DNA from: Natrarchaeobaculum sulfurireducens
GTDB taxonomy: Archaea > Halobacteriota > Halobacteria > Halobacteriales > Natrialbaceae
NCBI RefSeq assembly: GCF_003430825.1
Contig: NZ_CP024047.1
Coordinates: forward strand, 496,001-560,000
Length of the DNA stretch: 64,000 nt
Direction: 5' to 3'
Part shown: positions 18,005-27,199 of the stretch, one piece after another
How the letters are laid out: each line of letters starts with the position of its first letter
Position numbering within the stretch: position 1 is the stretch's first letter
Translations under genes and position numbers: made by a program
The notes under the pieces: model-generated
Databases searched by the model: none
Told to the model about the DNA's origin: nothing
The model's input: the letters and a program-made list of their open reading frames with translations, nothing else

Positions 18005-18631
18005 TCACTCGCCGACCCCACCCGGCTGACGGAGCCAGTGACGGACGATCCCCTCGAGACTCGCACTCGTCAACTCGGCGACGTCGTCGCGCTGAAGCGT
18101 GACCTGATAGATCCGTGCCCCGTTGATCGTCGTCAACAACAGCGTCGCGACCTCCTCGGCGTCGACGTCACGGAAGACGCCCTGTTCGATGCCGTCTTCG
18201 ACGATCGCGATCACCATCGCTTCGACAGTCTCGTAATTGTGCGAGAGCTGTCGGCGAAACTCCGGATTGTGCGGCGCTTCCGATCTGATCTCGAGCATCG
18301 CCGTCGTCAGCTCCCAGTGATCGAACTCGCCGCGTTCGGGCGGTCCGAACAGGAGCGTCTCGATCAACGCCTCGAGTCGAGTACCAGGGTCCTGTTGCTC
18401 GTCGACGGCGATATCGCGTTCGAACGCATCCAGCAGGTACTCGAGAAACGCCACGAGCAGGTCTTGCTTCGTGTCGTAGTGGTAGTGAATCACGCCTTTC
18501 GTCTTGTCGAACTCGTCGGCGATCGACTGCATCGTCAGGCTAGAGTACCCGTGGGTACACAGCGCCCGATAGGTTGCCTGCATGATCGCCTCCTGGGTGT
18601 CGACGGGGTCACCGTCGCCGTTTGCCCCCAT
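18005..18631 (-). CDS. TetR/AcrR family transcriptional regulator
   Basis: From ATG 18631 this is a 208-residue protein. The TetR DNA-binding domain spans about residues 10-58: IMQATYRALCTHGYSSLTMQ, then SIADEFDKTKGVIHYHYDTK (helices 2-4). The C-terminal helical ligand domain is about 70-205. Such proteins repress promoters through palindromic sites and are released by hydrophobic ligands. Neighbouring candidate targets are the MFS gene and the lipid-type genes. The AT-rich box near 18648-18656 supplies its own promoter. Confidence 0.88.
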   Translation of the reverse strand: MGANGDGDPVDTQEAIMQATYRALCTHGYSSLTMQSIADEFDKTKGVIHYHYDTKQDLLVAFLEYLLDAFERDIAVDEQQDPGTRLEALIETLLFGPPERGEFDHWELTTAMLEIRSEAPHNPEFRRQLSHNYETVEAMVIAIVEDGIEQGVFRDVDAEEVATLLLTTINGARIYQVTLQRDDVAELTSASLEGIVRHWLRQPGGVGE

Positions 18632-18728
18632 GCTACTACGTGCGTCGTAAATTATCGCAAAAAGCGTTTGGAAAGGAGTCTGCTTCTCCGGCTCGGCTGT
18701 CCCCGTGGCCCACCATCGGTCAGCCGCC

Positions 18729-19454
18729 TCAGTGGTCCGGATCGACGGTGTCGACGATCTCGAGGACGTCTCGAGGAGACTCGATGCGATAGGAGACGGC
18801 GGGGCCCGAGTCGGCTCCGAACGCGACTCCCCGCATGCCGACCGCGTCGGCACCGCGAACGTCGTGGTCGTACCGATCGCCGATCATGAGCGACCGAGAC
18901 GGCGCGACGTCGGCCGTCTCGAGGGCCGTCTCGAAGATGGCCGGGTCGGGTTTGGTTCGGCCCACCGCTTCGGACGTCGTGATCGAATCGAACCGGTCGC
19001 GGACCCCGAAGCGCTCGAGCATCCGGTTGCCCGCGTCGTCGTCGACGTCACTGATCACCCCGAGGTGGAGATCACGGTCGGCGAGGGTGTCGATCGTCTC
19101 GACCGCGCCCGGGACCGGCCGGATCGACGACGCCACGTGGTCGTCGAAGGTCGGTTTCCACGCGTCAGTCGGGAGCCGTTCACCGACGAGTGCCTCGACG
19201 CCTACTGCGTACGCCTCCCGCGCCGCACGGAACTCGGTCCCGTCACGCTCGCGGAAGTGCTCCCCGACGGCCGTCCGCCAGGTCTCGACGGCCGCCTCGA
19301 CGCTCATCTCGAGTTCACGTCGCTCGAGCACATCCGCGACGAACGCCGCGTGGGCCGACTGGACGGACTCGAGCTCGAGGATGACGCCGCCGATGTCCCA
19401 GAAGACGGCGTCCCACGACGACTCGTCGCCGGTCGGTGTCGGCGGGTCGGTCAT
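18729..19454 (-). CDS. HAD superfamily hydrolase
   Basis: This 241-residue protein has HAD motif I FWDIGGVILE (nucleophile Asp kept; the second Asp is Gly, as in several phosphatase-like HADs), motif II GVISDVDDDAGN, motif III Lys within GRTKPDPAIF and motif IV IGDRYDHDVRGA. The cap is a helical C1 type between motifs I and II. It resembles phosphoglycolate-phosphatase or haloacid-dehalogenase-like enzymes; the substrate is not determined. ATG 19454 is preferred; GTG 19460 is in frame. Confidence 0.82.
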   Translation of the reverse strand: MTDPPTPTGDESSWDAVFWDIGGVILELESVQSAHAAFVADVLERRELEMSVEAAVETWRTAVGEHFRERDGTEFRAAREAYAVGVEALVGERLPTDAWKPTFDDHVASSIRPVPGAVETIDTLADRDLHLGVISDVDDDAGNRMLERFGVRDRFDSITTSEAVGRTKPDPAIFETALETADVAPSRSLMIGDRYDHDVRGADAVGMRGVAFGADSGPAVSYRIESPRDVLEIVDTVDPDH

Positions 19455-19562
19455 CGACACCGCCTCGACGGTCGGTGACGATTTTCGGGTGCTACACTCG
19501 GAAGAAGGCGTCCGCCCGCTCGAGGGACGTCCCCGGGAACACGTACCGACATGGTTGATTGG

Positions 19563-19591
19563 TATACTTTTATTAACAATGCTTTGTAATA
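19563..19591 (+). promoter_or_regulatory. Promoter with inverted repeat upstream of the SDR gene
   Basis: A TATA-like TATACTTTTA (from 19563) runs into an inverted repeat at 19571-19591 with arms TATTAACAAT and CTTTGTAATA around a single G; 7 of 10 arm positions pair. It lies between TATA and the predicted start of transcription, so it is a candidate operator. It differs in sequence from the 16406 and 60641 palindromes. Confidence 0.45.
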
Positions 19592-19646
19592 GGTGGTTTG
19601 GTTGTACAATGGTAAGTTCCAGACACGCCGTCGTGGGTGGGCACGC

Positions 19647-20423
19647 ATGAACACCGATCGATTCGCCGTCGACGGTGACGTCGCCATCGTCACGGGAGCC
19701 TCGAGCGGCATCGGTCGGGGAATCGCCGAGCAGTTCGCCGCGGGCGGGGTCGACGTCGTCGTCTGTTCGCGCGACCAGGAGAACGTCGACTCCGTCGCCG
19801 AGGCGATCAACGGCTCTGACGGCGATGGCGAGGCGCTGGCGCTCGAGTGTGACGTCACCGACCGCGAGGCCGTCGAGGCGCTCGTCGAGACGACCGTCGA
19901 GACGTTCGGCGGGATCGACGTGCTGGTCAACAACGCCGGAGCCTCGTTCATGGCCGACTTCGACGACGTCTCACCGAACGGCTGGAAGACGATCGTCGAC
20001 ATCAATCTCCACGGCACCTACAACTGCACCCACGCCGCCGCCGAGTCCCTCAAAGACGGCGGCGGCTCGGTGATCAACTTCTCGAGCGTCGCCGGTCAGC
20101 GCGGCGCGCCGCTGATGAGCCCCTATGGGGCCTCGAAGGCTGCCGTGATCAACTTCACGACGACGCTCGCCGCCGAGTGGGCCGATGATGACGTCCGCGT
20201 CAACTGTATCGCACCCGGCTTCGTCGCGACGCCCGGTGTCGAGAGTCAGATGGGCGTCTCCGCCGACGAGATCGACCGCTCGACGGTCGCTCGCCGTATC
20301 GGTACCGTCGAGGAGGTCGCAGACGTCACCCAGTTCCTCGCCAGCCCCGCCGCCTCTTACGTCGTCGGCGAGACGATCACCGTCGGCGGCGTTCCCCAGC
20401 TCACGGAGGAATACGAAGTCTGA
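19647..20423 (+). CDS. Short-chain dehydrogenase/reductase (SDR), FabG-like
   Basis: This 258-residue classical SDR has the cofactor motif TGASSGIGRGIAEQF near residue 17, NNAG (VLVNNAGASF), catalytic Ser in INFSSVAGQ and the YGASK catalytic Tyr/Lys. It is likely a 3-oxoacyl or secondary alcohol reductase using NAD(P)H. Start 19647 matches the family; a leaderless GTG at 19593 would add 18 atypical residues. It is followed 75 bp later by an LLM oxidoreductase. Confidence 0.88.
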   Translation: MNTDRFAVDGDVAIVTGASSGIGRGIAEQFAAGGVDVVVCSRDQENVDSVAEAINGSDGDGEALALECDVTDREAVEALVETTVETFGGIDVLVNNAGASFMADFDDVSPNGWKTIVDINLHGTYNCTHAAAESLKDGGGSVINFSSVAGQRGAPLMSPYGASKAAVINFTTTLAAEWADDDVRVNCIAPGFVATPGVESQMGVSADEIDRSTVARRIGTVEEVADVTQFLASPAASYVVGETITVGGVPQLTEEYEV

Positions 20424-20498
20424 CCTCGAGAAAAACGATTTACATCGGACCGGCGGTTCCCATACAACGAAAAGGGCGGCACACGTCTATGTGAGCCG

Positions 20499-21503
20499 AT
20501 GACTGCCAGAGAGATTCACCTTCCCGTCGCGGCACAGCCGACAGTCGACTCGCTCGTCGAGTACGCACGGACGGCCGAGGACGCCGGTTACGACTGCGTC
20601 TGGCTGCCCGAAACCTGGGGTCGAGACGCCGTTACCGTCCTGACGTCGATCGCCGAACACACCGATTCCATCGATCTCGGCTCGAGTATCGTCAACACTT
20701 ACTCGCGGTCGCCGGCGCTGCTCGGTCAGACGGCCGCCACGTTACAGGAGGTCTCGGGTGGCCGATTTCGGCTGGGGATCGGCCCGAGCGGCCCCATCGT
20801 GATCGAGAACTGGCACGGCCTCGAGTACGGCAATCCCCTTCGACGCACCCGCGAGACGGTCGAGATCGTCCAACAGGTACTTTCGGGCGAGCCCGTCGAG
20901 TACGACGGCCACGATTTCTCGTTGTCGGGCTTTCGGCTGCGCTGTACGCCACCTGACCCGCAGCCACCGGTCGAGGTCACCGGAATGGGCCCCAAGGCCG
21001 TCGAACTCGCCGGTCGCTTCGCCGACGGCTGGCACGGTATCATGCTCACGCCCGATGGCACCCGTGACCGACTCGAGGACGTCGAACGCGGAGCCGACCT
21101 CGGGGACCGTGATCCCGAGGACGTAGCCGTCTCCGTCGGCGTTACCTGCTGTGTCCTCGATGACCCAGCGCGCGCTCGCGACCTTGCCCGCCAGCACGTC
21201 GGCTTCTACGTCGGCGGCATGGGAACCTTCTACCGCGACTCCCTCGAGCGCCAGGGCTACGACGAAGCGGCCGAAATCCACGACGCCTGGCAGGCGGACG
21301 AGCGCGACCGCGCCCTCGAGTTGATCGACGACGACATGCTCGATCAACTCTGTGCCGCAGGCGACCTCGAGACAGCCCGTGAGAGCCTCGAGCGCTTCGA
21401 GGCGGTCGACGGGTTAGACGCCGTGATGGTGAGCTTCCCACGCGGTGCGGACGAAAGCGAGGTCAGCGAGACGATGGCCGCGCTCGCGCCGACCGGCGAC
21501 TGA
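20499..21503 (+). CDS. LLM-class oxidoreductase, probably F420-dependent
   Basis: This 334-residue luciferase-like TIM-barrel protein has the typical segments LVEYARTAEDAGYDCVWLPE, LGSSIVNTYSRSPALLGQTA and GRFRLGIGPSGP, then ELAGRFADGWHGIML. The family uses FMN or coenzyme F420. Haloarchaea make F420, and the segments resemble F420-dependent members, so F420 is more likely. The substrate is unknown. It probably shares a functional setting with the preceding SDR and the beta-oxidation genes. Confidence 0.83.
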   Translation: MTAREIHLPVAAQPTVDSLVEYARTAEDAGYDCVWLPETWGRDAVTVLTSIAEHTDSIDLGSSIVNTYSRSPALLGQTAATLQEVSGGRFRLGIGPSGPIVIENWHGLEYGNPLRRTRETVEIVQQVLSGEPVEYDGHDFSLSGFRLRCTPPDPQPPVEVTGMGPKAVELAGRFADGWHGIMLTPDGTRDRLEDVERGADLGDRDPEDVAVSVGVTCCVLDDPARARDLARQHVGFYVGGMGTFYRDSLERQGYDEAAEIHDAWQADERDRALELIDDDMLDQLCAAGDLETARESLERFEAVDGLDAVMVSFPRGADESEVSETMAALAPTGD

Positions 21504-21591
21504 ACTCGGCGGTACGTGTCGCTGTCGCCCGACCTGACCGACGTTCGACGGTTTCGCCGGAGCTATCGTGTTGGCGTTCTAACTCGTGTCC

Positions 21592-22119
21592 ATGGTCTCC
21601 CGACGCGCTGCCCTCGCTCTCATCGGTACCGGCCTCGGCGGTGCCGTCCTCGACCGGGCCGTCCTCCGACCCGCGTTGCAGGTCCAAACCGGCGTCTCCA
21701 GACTTCACTCGGCGTCGGATCGCGTGATCGTCGACGGACTCGAGCCCGAGGCGTCCGACTCGTTCAGTACGGTCGCGCCAGCGGAGGCGACGGCTCTCAC
21801 TGGAGAGGACGCACCAGAGCCCGTCAGTGAGGCCCTCGAACGTGCTGAAGCCGACCGAGACGATCGGCTCACGGTGGTCGTCCAGTTGCGCTCGACGTCT
21901 GACTCCCCGCGTCGGCTCCAGGTTCGCGGCGTCGACTGGCGAGGCCCGCGAACGCTCGAGGTTCGAGCCCAGGTCGACGAGTGGGGCTCGCTCTCGAGCG
22001 TCGACGCCGAAGAACGTGAGCGCCTGCACGCAGCAGCGTGGCTGACCAGTACGGGTATCTGGTCGCTCTCACCCTGTCCCCGGTTGGCCCCCTCACGGGC
22101 CGTCCTCGTCACCGAGTGA
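21592..22119 (+). CDS. Hypothetical protein with twin-arginine-type N terminus
   Basis: The 175-residue protein begins VSRRAALALIGTGLGGAVLD, a short Arg-Arg plus hydrophobic stretch like a TAT signal or anchor. The remainder is acidic, with beta-rich text (RLTVVVQLRSTSDSPRRLQV, LEVRAQVDEWGSL). I recognise no domain. GTG 21586 is an in-frame alternative start. It stands alone between the LLM oxidoreductase and the AIR-synthase-like gene. Confidence 0.6.
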   Translation: MVSRRAALALIGTGLGGAVLDRAVLRPALQVQTGVSRLHSASDRVIVDGLEPEASDSFSTVAPAEATALTGEDAPEPVSEALERAEADRDDRLTVVVQLRSTSDSPRRLQVRGVDWRGPRTLEVRAQVDEWGSLSSVDAEERERLHAAAWLTSTGIWSLSPCPRLAPSRAVLVTE

Positions 22120-22234
22120 TAGTTGCCACCGGTTCGTCCCCTAGCTTCTGACCTGAGCGCCAACCCACCCCCGACTGTCCCGTCGAAACGCCGATCCCGA
22201 CAGCTACAAACCGTCGATCACCCCAGTTCGAACT

Positions 22235-23209
22235 ATGCCAGGGAAGGTGCCGCCCGAGGAACTGCTCGAGTGCGTGTTCGATCGAACGGGGTCGCCGGAC
22301 GACGCCGTCGTCCAGGGGCCAGCCTACGGCGAGGACGCCGCCGCGATCGACCCACCCGAGGGAACGCTCGTGGTCAGTACCGACCCGATCTCGCTTGCGG
22401 CATCGGCGGTCGGCACGCTGGGCGTTCACGTCGCCTGTAACGACGTTGCCGCCTCGGGAGCCGACCCACGATGGCTCACCGCCGTCGTCATGCTCCCCGA
22501 CGAGGAGACGCCGCTCGAGACGATCACCGACGACATCGACGCGGCCGCTCGTGAGATCGGTGCGACGGTCGTCGGCGGACACTCCGAGTACGTCGACGGC
22601 CTCGAGCGCCCGATCGTCACCCTGACCGCGATGGGCATGACGGATCGGTTCGTCCCGACCGGCGGCGTCGAGCCGGGCGACCGGATCGTCCTGACCAAGG
22701 CCGCCGGGATCGAGGGGACGGCCATCCTCGCGGCCGACTTCGGTGACGACCTCGGCGTCGATGGGACGACCCGCGAGCGTGCCGAGTCGTTCTTCGCGGA
22801 GATCAGTGTGGCCGAAGACGCCCGTGCGATCCGCGAGTACGCGACCGCGATGCACGACCCGACCGAAGGCGGCGTCGCCGCGGGCGTACTCGAGCTCGCA
22901 TTCGCTTCCGACGTCCGGCTGACGGTCGACCGCGATGCGGTCCCAATCCGCCCGGAGACGGCCACGCTCTGTTCGGCCGCCGACGTCGACCCCCTCCGTA
23001 TTTTCGGTTCGGGCGCGCTGCTCGCGACGGTTCCCGACGACGAGGTCGACGACGCGCTCGCCGAACTCGAGGCCGTAGGGATCGACGCTGCGATAATCGG
23101 GACCGCTGACGCGGGCGAGCCGGGGCTTACTCTGGGTGACGAGTCGATCACCGAAGCGGTTCGAGATGACCTGTACCCACTGTGGGAGCAAGCGGACGCG
23201 ACGGATTGA
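22235..23209 (+). CDS. AIR synthase / HypE-like (PurM fold) ATP-dependent protein
   Basis: This 324-residue PurM-fold protein has the N-terminal YGEDAAAIDPPEGTLVVSTD and HVACNDVAASGADPRWLT segments. The C-terminal domain has MHDPTEGGVAAGVLELAF and RIFGSGALLATV. It resembles HypE, but I see no C-terminal Cys of the PRICR type used for cyanide-ligand synthesis and no other hyp gene nearby. It therefore belongs to the general 'AIR synthase-related' group common in archaea. The substrate is unknown. Confidence 0.82.
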   Translation: MPGKVPPEELLECVFDRTGSPDDAVVQGPAYGEDAAAIDPPEGTLVVSTDPISLAASAVGTLGVHVACNDVAASGADPRWLTAVVMLPDEETPLETITDDIDAAAREIGATVVGGHSEYVDGLERPIVTLTAMGMTDRFVPTGGVEPGDRIVLTKAAGIEGTAILAADFGDDLGVDGTTRERAESFFAEISVAEDARAIREYATAMHDPTEGGVAAGVLELAFASDVRLTVDRDAVPIRPETATLCSAADVDPLRIFGSGALLATVPDDEVDDALAELEAVGIDAAIIGTADAGEPGLTLGDESITEAVRDDLYPLWEQADATD

Positions 23210-23281
23210 TCGATCCCCCGACGGGTACCCAGACACACTCGAGACGGCGAGCCGATCGATCCGATCGGATCGTCCCGGCCG

Positions 23282-26119
23282 TCACTGTGCCCACTCGAGC
23301 ATCCGGGCGTAGACCGGATCGGACTCGAGCGCCCGCGAATCGCCGACGAGCACCAGCGCACGTTTCGGACGGGTGAGCGCGACGTTGATCCGGCGGTAGT
23401 CCTCGAAGATCGGCCCCTCGAGCTGGCCGGTTGCGGTGAACGAGACGATGATCAGTTCCTGGCTCGAGCCCTGAAACCGGTCGACGGTGTCGACGGCGAC
23501 GGCGTCGGGGACGTGTTTCGAGATGGTCGACACCTGCGCACGAAACGGCGCGATGACGCCGATATCGTCGTAGGCGAGGCCCGCGTCGGCGTACGTCTCG
23601 ATCAGGTCGGCGATCCGGGCTGCCTCGACGTCGTCGGTGTATCGGCTGCCGTCGCCCTCAACGTCGACGAAGGCGACGGGGTCCCGAAGCTGTTCCGGGA
23701 GCGCGTCCCTGGCGACGCCCTCGAGGTCGTCGAGCGTTCGACCGGCGACCGCGGGCTCGGCGGGACGGAGTTCGCCGTCGTAGAACTCCTGGGAGGCGAA
23801 ATACTGGATGCGCTGGTTCATCCGATACTGGCAGTCGAGCATGACGCCAGCCTCGGGGAATCGCTCGACGAGCCGCTCGAACAGCGACTCGGTGAGGTCG
23901 GCTGCGCGCGGTTCATCGTCGCTTGTGTTCTCCAGGCCGTGTTGGGTCCCACCTTCAGAGCGTACGACTGGGGGAAGTTGCTCGTGGTCGCCGACGAGGA
24001 CGAACCGTTCGGCCAGGTTGGCCGCCGCGAACGTGCCGGGTTCGGTTAGCTGGGCGGCCTCGTCGACCAGCGCCACGTCGAACGCCTGTTCTTTCATCTC
24101 GCGCGAGCCACAGGTCGCAGTCGTCGCAGCCACGACACGGGCGTTCTCGAGTTCGGCCAGCCGGTCCTCGGGGTCGCCCGCACGCTCGAGGCGATACGGT
24201 TGCATGTCCTCGCGGACGCCACTTTCGCTGCCGACGCGGACGATTCGGTCGTCGTCGAGGCTGTCACCGATCCCCTCGAGGACGGCCTCGAGTGCGTTGT
24301 CGACCGCACGATTCGTAAAGGCAGACAACAGGACACGTTCGCCGCGGTCGACCATCGCGCGGATGGCGCGAGCGATGGTGTAGGTTTTCCCGGTGCCCGG
24401 CGGCCCGTGGATCAGCGCGAAATCCTCCGCGCCGACGGCCTTGCGGACGGCCTCGTTCTGGGCCGCGTTGTTGTCGATGAACGTCTCCTCTGGGAGCGAA
24501 AAGGCGGGCTCCTCGCGGCCGAACAGCACGTCTTTGCGTCGCCCGTCACCTTTGAGCAGGCAATCGTGAAGCGCCACGAGCAGCCGATCCGTCGTCAGCT
24601 CGGATGGATAGACGTCGAGTCTGGTGACCTCGACCGGCTCGTCGGCCGTCACCACGACCTCCTCGTCTAGGCGTTCGATCATGGCCAGTTCCGCGTCGCC
24701 CCGAACCGGGTGGCCGTCGCTTGCCAGCACGAGGTCACCCTCCCGAAGTTTGGAAGTCCCACCAGCTGTCCGCCTCGCTCGAAGCTCCCAGCGTCCCTCC
24801 TCGAGCGGCCGCTTTTCGACGAACTCGAGATCGATCAGCGCGCGGTCGTCGTCGGCCCGCTCCTGGGCGTCTTGACGCCAGAGCTTGGCGTACTCGCGGT
24901 GGACCGCCCGGCGTTCCGCCTCGATCGCCCGGTACAGTCGCTCGAAGTACTCGAGTTCTTCGTCGGGCAGCGGGCGGCCGATCTGGCCTGCTTTCGACTC
25001 CTGGGCGAGCCGGCCGGAGACGACCATGCAGGTGTCCTGCTCGAAGCAGTATTCACACTTCGCATCGCCCTCATAGCCCGTCGGAACGTCGCCGTTGACC
25101 TCCATCGCGGCGATCTCGTTTCGCAGCCGGACGACGAACTTGAGCAGGCCAGCGCCCATCGAGAAGTCCTTCGCTGGGGTCAGATCGCCGGTTTCCTCGT
25201 TGCGATCCAGCGCCGAGTTCTTCGTATAGAGTAAGGTCCCCGTGTCGACCTCGTCGCCGTGTTCTTCGAGCAAGAGCGCATAACAGGCCGCCTGCACCTT
25301 GTCTTTGAACCGGGGTTCCTTGCGCAGGTTCTTCCCCGTCTTGAGTTCGACCGGCGCACCCCGGCGGATGGCGTCGGCCCGGCCGCGGATGCCGAACGTC
25401 TCGCTGATCAGCAACTGTTCGGACCGCCAGCTGCTCTCGGCTGGCGAGAACGTCTGTTCGGTGCTTTCGGCGGCTTCCGTCGGTCCATCCCCCTCGGTGA
25501 GCCGGCCCTGCTCGAGCCAGCCCTCGATGGCCGTCGCGTTCTCGCGAACGTCCTCGGCGACGGCCTCGGGCGTCTCGCCCAGCAAGCCGAGCTGGAGACC
25601 GCGTTCCTCGACGCGGGCGTCGATCGACTCCTCGAGCTCCCGGCCCCGCAACAGGTCGCCAAAGACCTCGTGTACGATGGTCCCTTTGACCACGGGGTAA
25701 TTAAGCGGGACGCCGGAGAGCTTGTTCAGGTAGTAGAGCCGGGGACACTCCACCCAGTTGCGGATCGCCGTCACGTTCACGAGGAAACTCGGCTCGACGA
25801 CGACGTAGGACTCGCCCGTCGTCGAGTACTGTTTTTCGCCCTGATACTCCTTCGTCTCAGCGTTCGTGACCAGCAACTCCATCCCCGGCTCGAGGAGTTC
25901 GGCCGACTCGGTCCACTTGTTCCACAGCGTCACGGTCGTCCGTTCGTGCCCATCGGCGAGCCGTTCGGTCTCGAGGCCGCCGTCAGCCACGCGGCCGTCC
26001 GGCCTCTCCGCGTCGGCCGTCTCGAGACGCATCGGGACCTCGGCGAGTTCGGTCTCGCCGTAGCTAGTCGAGACCGTGCGCACGTCGACGTCATCCGCGA
26101 CGATTCCGCGTACGTCCAC
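23282..26119 (-). CDS. Cas4-type Fe-S nuclease fused to SF1 (Dna2/Upf1-like) helicase
   Basis: From GTG 26119 this is 945 residues. The nuclease part has an N-terminal Cys at about 125 (WVECPRLYYLNKL), the PD-(D/E)XK residues D249 and E258-x-K260 (GRADAI; VELKTGKN), and three Cys at 355, 358 and 364 (CEYCFEQDTC), giving a four-Cys 4Fe-4S site as in Cas4/AddB/Dna2. The helicase has Walker A GPPGTGKTYTIAR near 572, Walker B VALVDEAAQL, GDHEQLPPVV, CQYRMNQ and DTVDRFQGSSQELI. It likely processes DNA ends or flaps. The earlier ATG 26338 would overlap the divergent gene and adds Arg-rich shadow sequence. Confidence 0.88.
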   Translation of the reverse strand: MDVRGIVADDVDVRTVSTSYGETELAEVPMRLETADAERPDGRVADGGLETERLADGHERTTVTLWNKWTESAELLEPGMELLVTNAETKEYQGEKQYSTTGESYVVVEPSFLVNVTAIRNWVECPRLYYLNKLSGVPLNYPVVKGTIVHEVFGDLLRGRELEESIDARVEERGLQLGLLGETPEAVAEDVRENATAIEGWLEQGRLTEGDGPTEAAESTEQTFSPAESSWRSEQLLISETFGIRGRADAIRRGAPVELKTGKNLRKEPRFKDKVQAACYALLLEEHGDEVDTGTLLYTKNSALDRNEETGDLTPAKDFSMGAGLLKFVVRLRNEIAAMEVNGDVPTGYEGDAKCEYCFEQDTCMVVSGRLAQESKAGQIGRPLPDEELEYFERLYRAIEAERRAVHREYAKLWRQDAQERADDDRALIDLEFVEKRPLEEGRWELRARRTAGGTSKLREGDLVLASDGHPVRGDAELAMIERLDEEVVVTADEPVEVTRLDVYPSELTTDRLLVALHDCLLKGDGRRKDVLFGREEPAFSLPEETFIDNNAAQNEAVRKAVGAEDFALIHGPPGTGKTYTIARAIRAMVDRGERVLLSAFTNRAVDNALEAVLEGIGDSLDDDRIVRVGSESGVREDMQPYRLERAGDPEDRLAELENARVVAATTATCGSREMKEQAFDVALVDEAAQLTEPGTFAAANLAERFVLVGDHEQLPPVVRSEGGTQHGLENTSDDEPRAADLTESLFERLVERFPEAGVMLDCQYRMNQRIQYFASQEFYDGELRPAEPAVAGRTLDDLEGVARDALPEQLRDPVAFVDVEGDGSRYTDDVEAARIADLIETYADAGLAYDDIGVIAPFRAQVSTISKHVPDAVAVDTVDRFQGSSQELIIVSFTATGQLEGPIFEDYRRINVALTRPKRALVLVGDSRALESDPVYARMLEWAQ

Positions 26120-26336
26120 GCCTATCGTCTCGCGCCGAACGGTCAAAAACGCTATCGGTCCCGGTCGTCGTCTCGGAGTGGGGCGGTCGCCTCGAGCGAC
26201 CGGCCGGACGAGCCAACCGAACAGCGTGTAAGCGGTTCTTACCGCCCCGGCCGGCCGTGGGTCGGGCGAAACGATCGGTCGCGACGACGAAACGGTCGTG
26301 GTCGCTTTATGACGTACACGTCGACCCGGTTTCACC

Positions 26337-26927
26337 ATGAGTGATCACGACGCAGACGACCGTGAACCCGAGCCGGCAGCCGAGGACGACCGTGAACCCG
26401 AGCCGGCAGCCGAGGCGACGAACCCAGCCGAAGCGACAACGGCCGAGATCGACTCCGGTACCGGTGTCGGTGATCGACCGGACGAGGGACACGACCCGCG
26501 GGACGAGTCGACGCAGATCGCCACCGAAGAGCGTCGTCGAAAGATTCCAGTATTCAGTGCCGTGATCGCCGTCGTCGGTGCCTGGGTCGTACTGTCCGTT
26601 CTGGTCGTCTACGACGTCTCGCAGGCGGCGTTCTGGAACAACGTGATCGTCGGTGCCGTCGTCGCCGTCGCCGCCGGCTACAACTACTATCGAGTCTCGA
26701 GTGACATGCCGCTTAGCGTCGGCGTCTCCGCGCTGCTCGCCGTGTTGGGAATCTGGCTGATCATCGCTCCAGCCCTTCTCGAGATGCCTGCCGGTGCGGG
26801 ACTGGGCGACAGTCCCTTCTGGGGGACACTCGGCGCTGGGTTCCTCATTGCCGCGCTGTCCGGGTACAACGCCTATGAAGCGCGAGAGGCCCGAACCGTT
26901 GCGACCGAACCCGAGGCAGGTGTCTAG
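26337..26927 (+). CDS. SPW-repeat-type membrane protein with acidic N terminus
   Basis: The 196-residue protein has an acidic disordered N terminus (about 1-65) followed by four hydrophobic segments. The repeat-like pair QAAFWNNVIVGAVVAVAAGY and SPFWGTLGAGFLIAALSGYN matches the SPW repeat (S/A-x-W-N/G pattern). The N terminus contains a perfect 30-bp tandem duplication. Its function is unknown; SPW proteins are small membrane proteins. Its stop overlaps the stop of the converging gene by 4 nt. Confidence 0.78.
   Translation: MSDHDADDREPEPAAEDDREPEPAAEATNPAEATTAEIDSGTGVGDRPDEGHDPRDESTQIATEERRRKIPVFSAVIAVVGAWVVLSVLVVYDVSQAAFWNNVIVGAVVAVAAGYNYYRVSSDMPLSVGVSALLAVLGIWLIIAPALLEMPAGAGLGDSPFWGTLGAGFLIAALSGYNAYEAREARTVATEPEAGV
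26355..26414 (+). repeat. Perfect 30-bp tandem duplication
   Basis: Two identical 30-bp units (26355-26384 and 26385-26414) encode the repeated decapeptide DDREPEPAAE in the disordered N terminus of the SPW protein. Perfect identity points to a recent slippage or duplication event. Confidence 0.95.
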
Positions 26928-27199
26928 TCGCTTCCGTCGGCGGGCACACCCGCTTGCGACTCAGGGTCACCCTCGAGTTGCTGAAGTCGAACTTCGGCGG
27001 CGTGGTGGCTTGTCGCGACGATGGCGAACGCGACCATCGCGACGGCGAAGCCGGTAGCGACGGCCGGAGATAAGCCGTTTACGTAGCTGTTCAGTAGCTG
27101 GCCGGCTGCGAGCGCCGGTGGGCCGACCGCCAGCAGGAAACTCTTCGCTGGCGCGACGCGAAACAGTTCGGCGAGCGAGCGCAAGCGGCGGACGGGCAT
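26924..27199 (-). CDS. Small membrane protein, haloarchaeal
   Basis: The 91-residue protein has two hydrophobic segments (SFLLAVGPPALAAGQLLNSY; VATGFAVAMVAFAIVATSHH) and an acidic C-terminal tail. The stop codons of this gene and of the converging SPW gene share 26924-26927. I do not recognise a family. Confidence 0.65.
   Translation of the reverse strand: MPVRRLRSLAELFRVAPAKSFLLAVGPPALAAGQLLNSYVNGLSPAVATGFAVAMVAFAIVATSHHAAEVRLQQLEGDPESQAGVPADGSD

Noticed and set aside
22235-23209. HypE for hydrogenase maturation
   Set aside because: No C-terminal Cys of the HypE type and no hyp or hydrogenase genes nearby; kept as general AIR-synthase-like.
23282-26119. Possible CRISPR adaptation gene (Cas4)
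   Set aside because: The nuclease is fused to a helicase and there is no cas1, cas2 or array in the window, so a Dna2-like role is more likely.
25259-26344. 361-codon plus-strand frame
   Set aside because: Antisense to the nuclease-helicase gene, with no recognisable motif.
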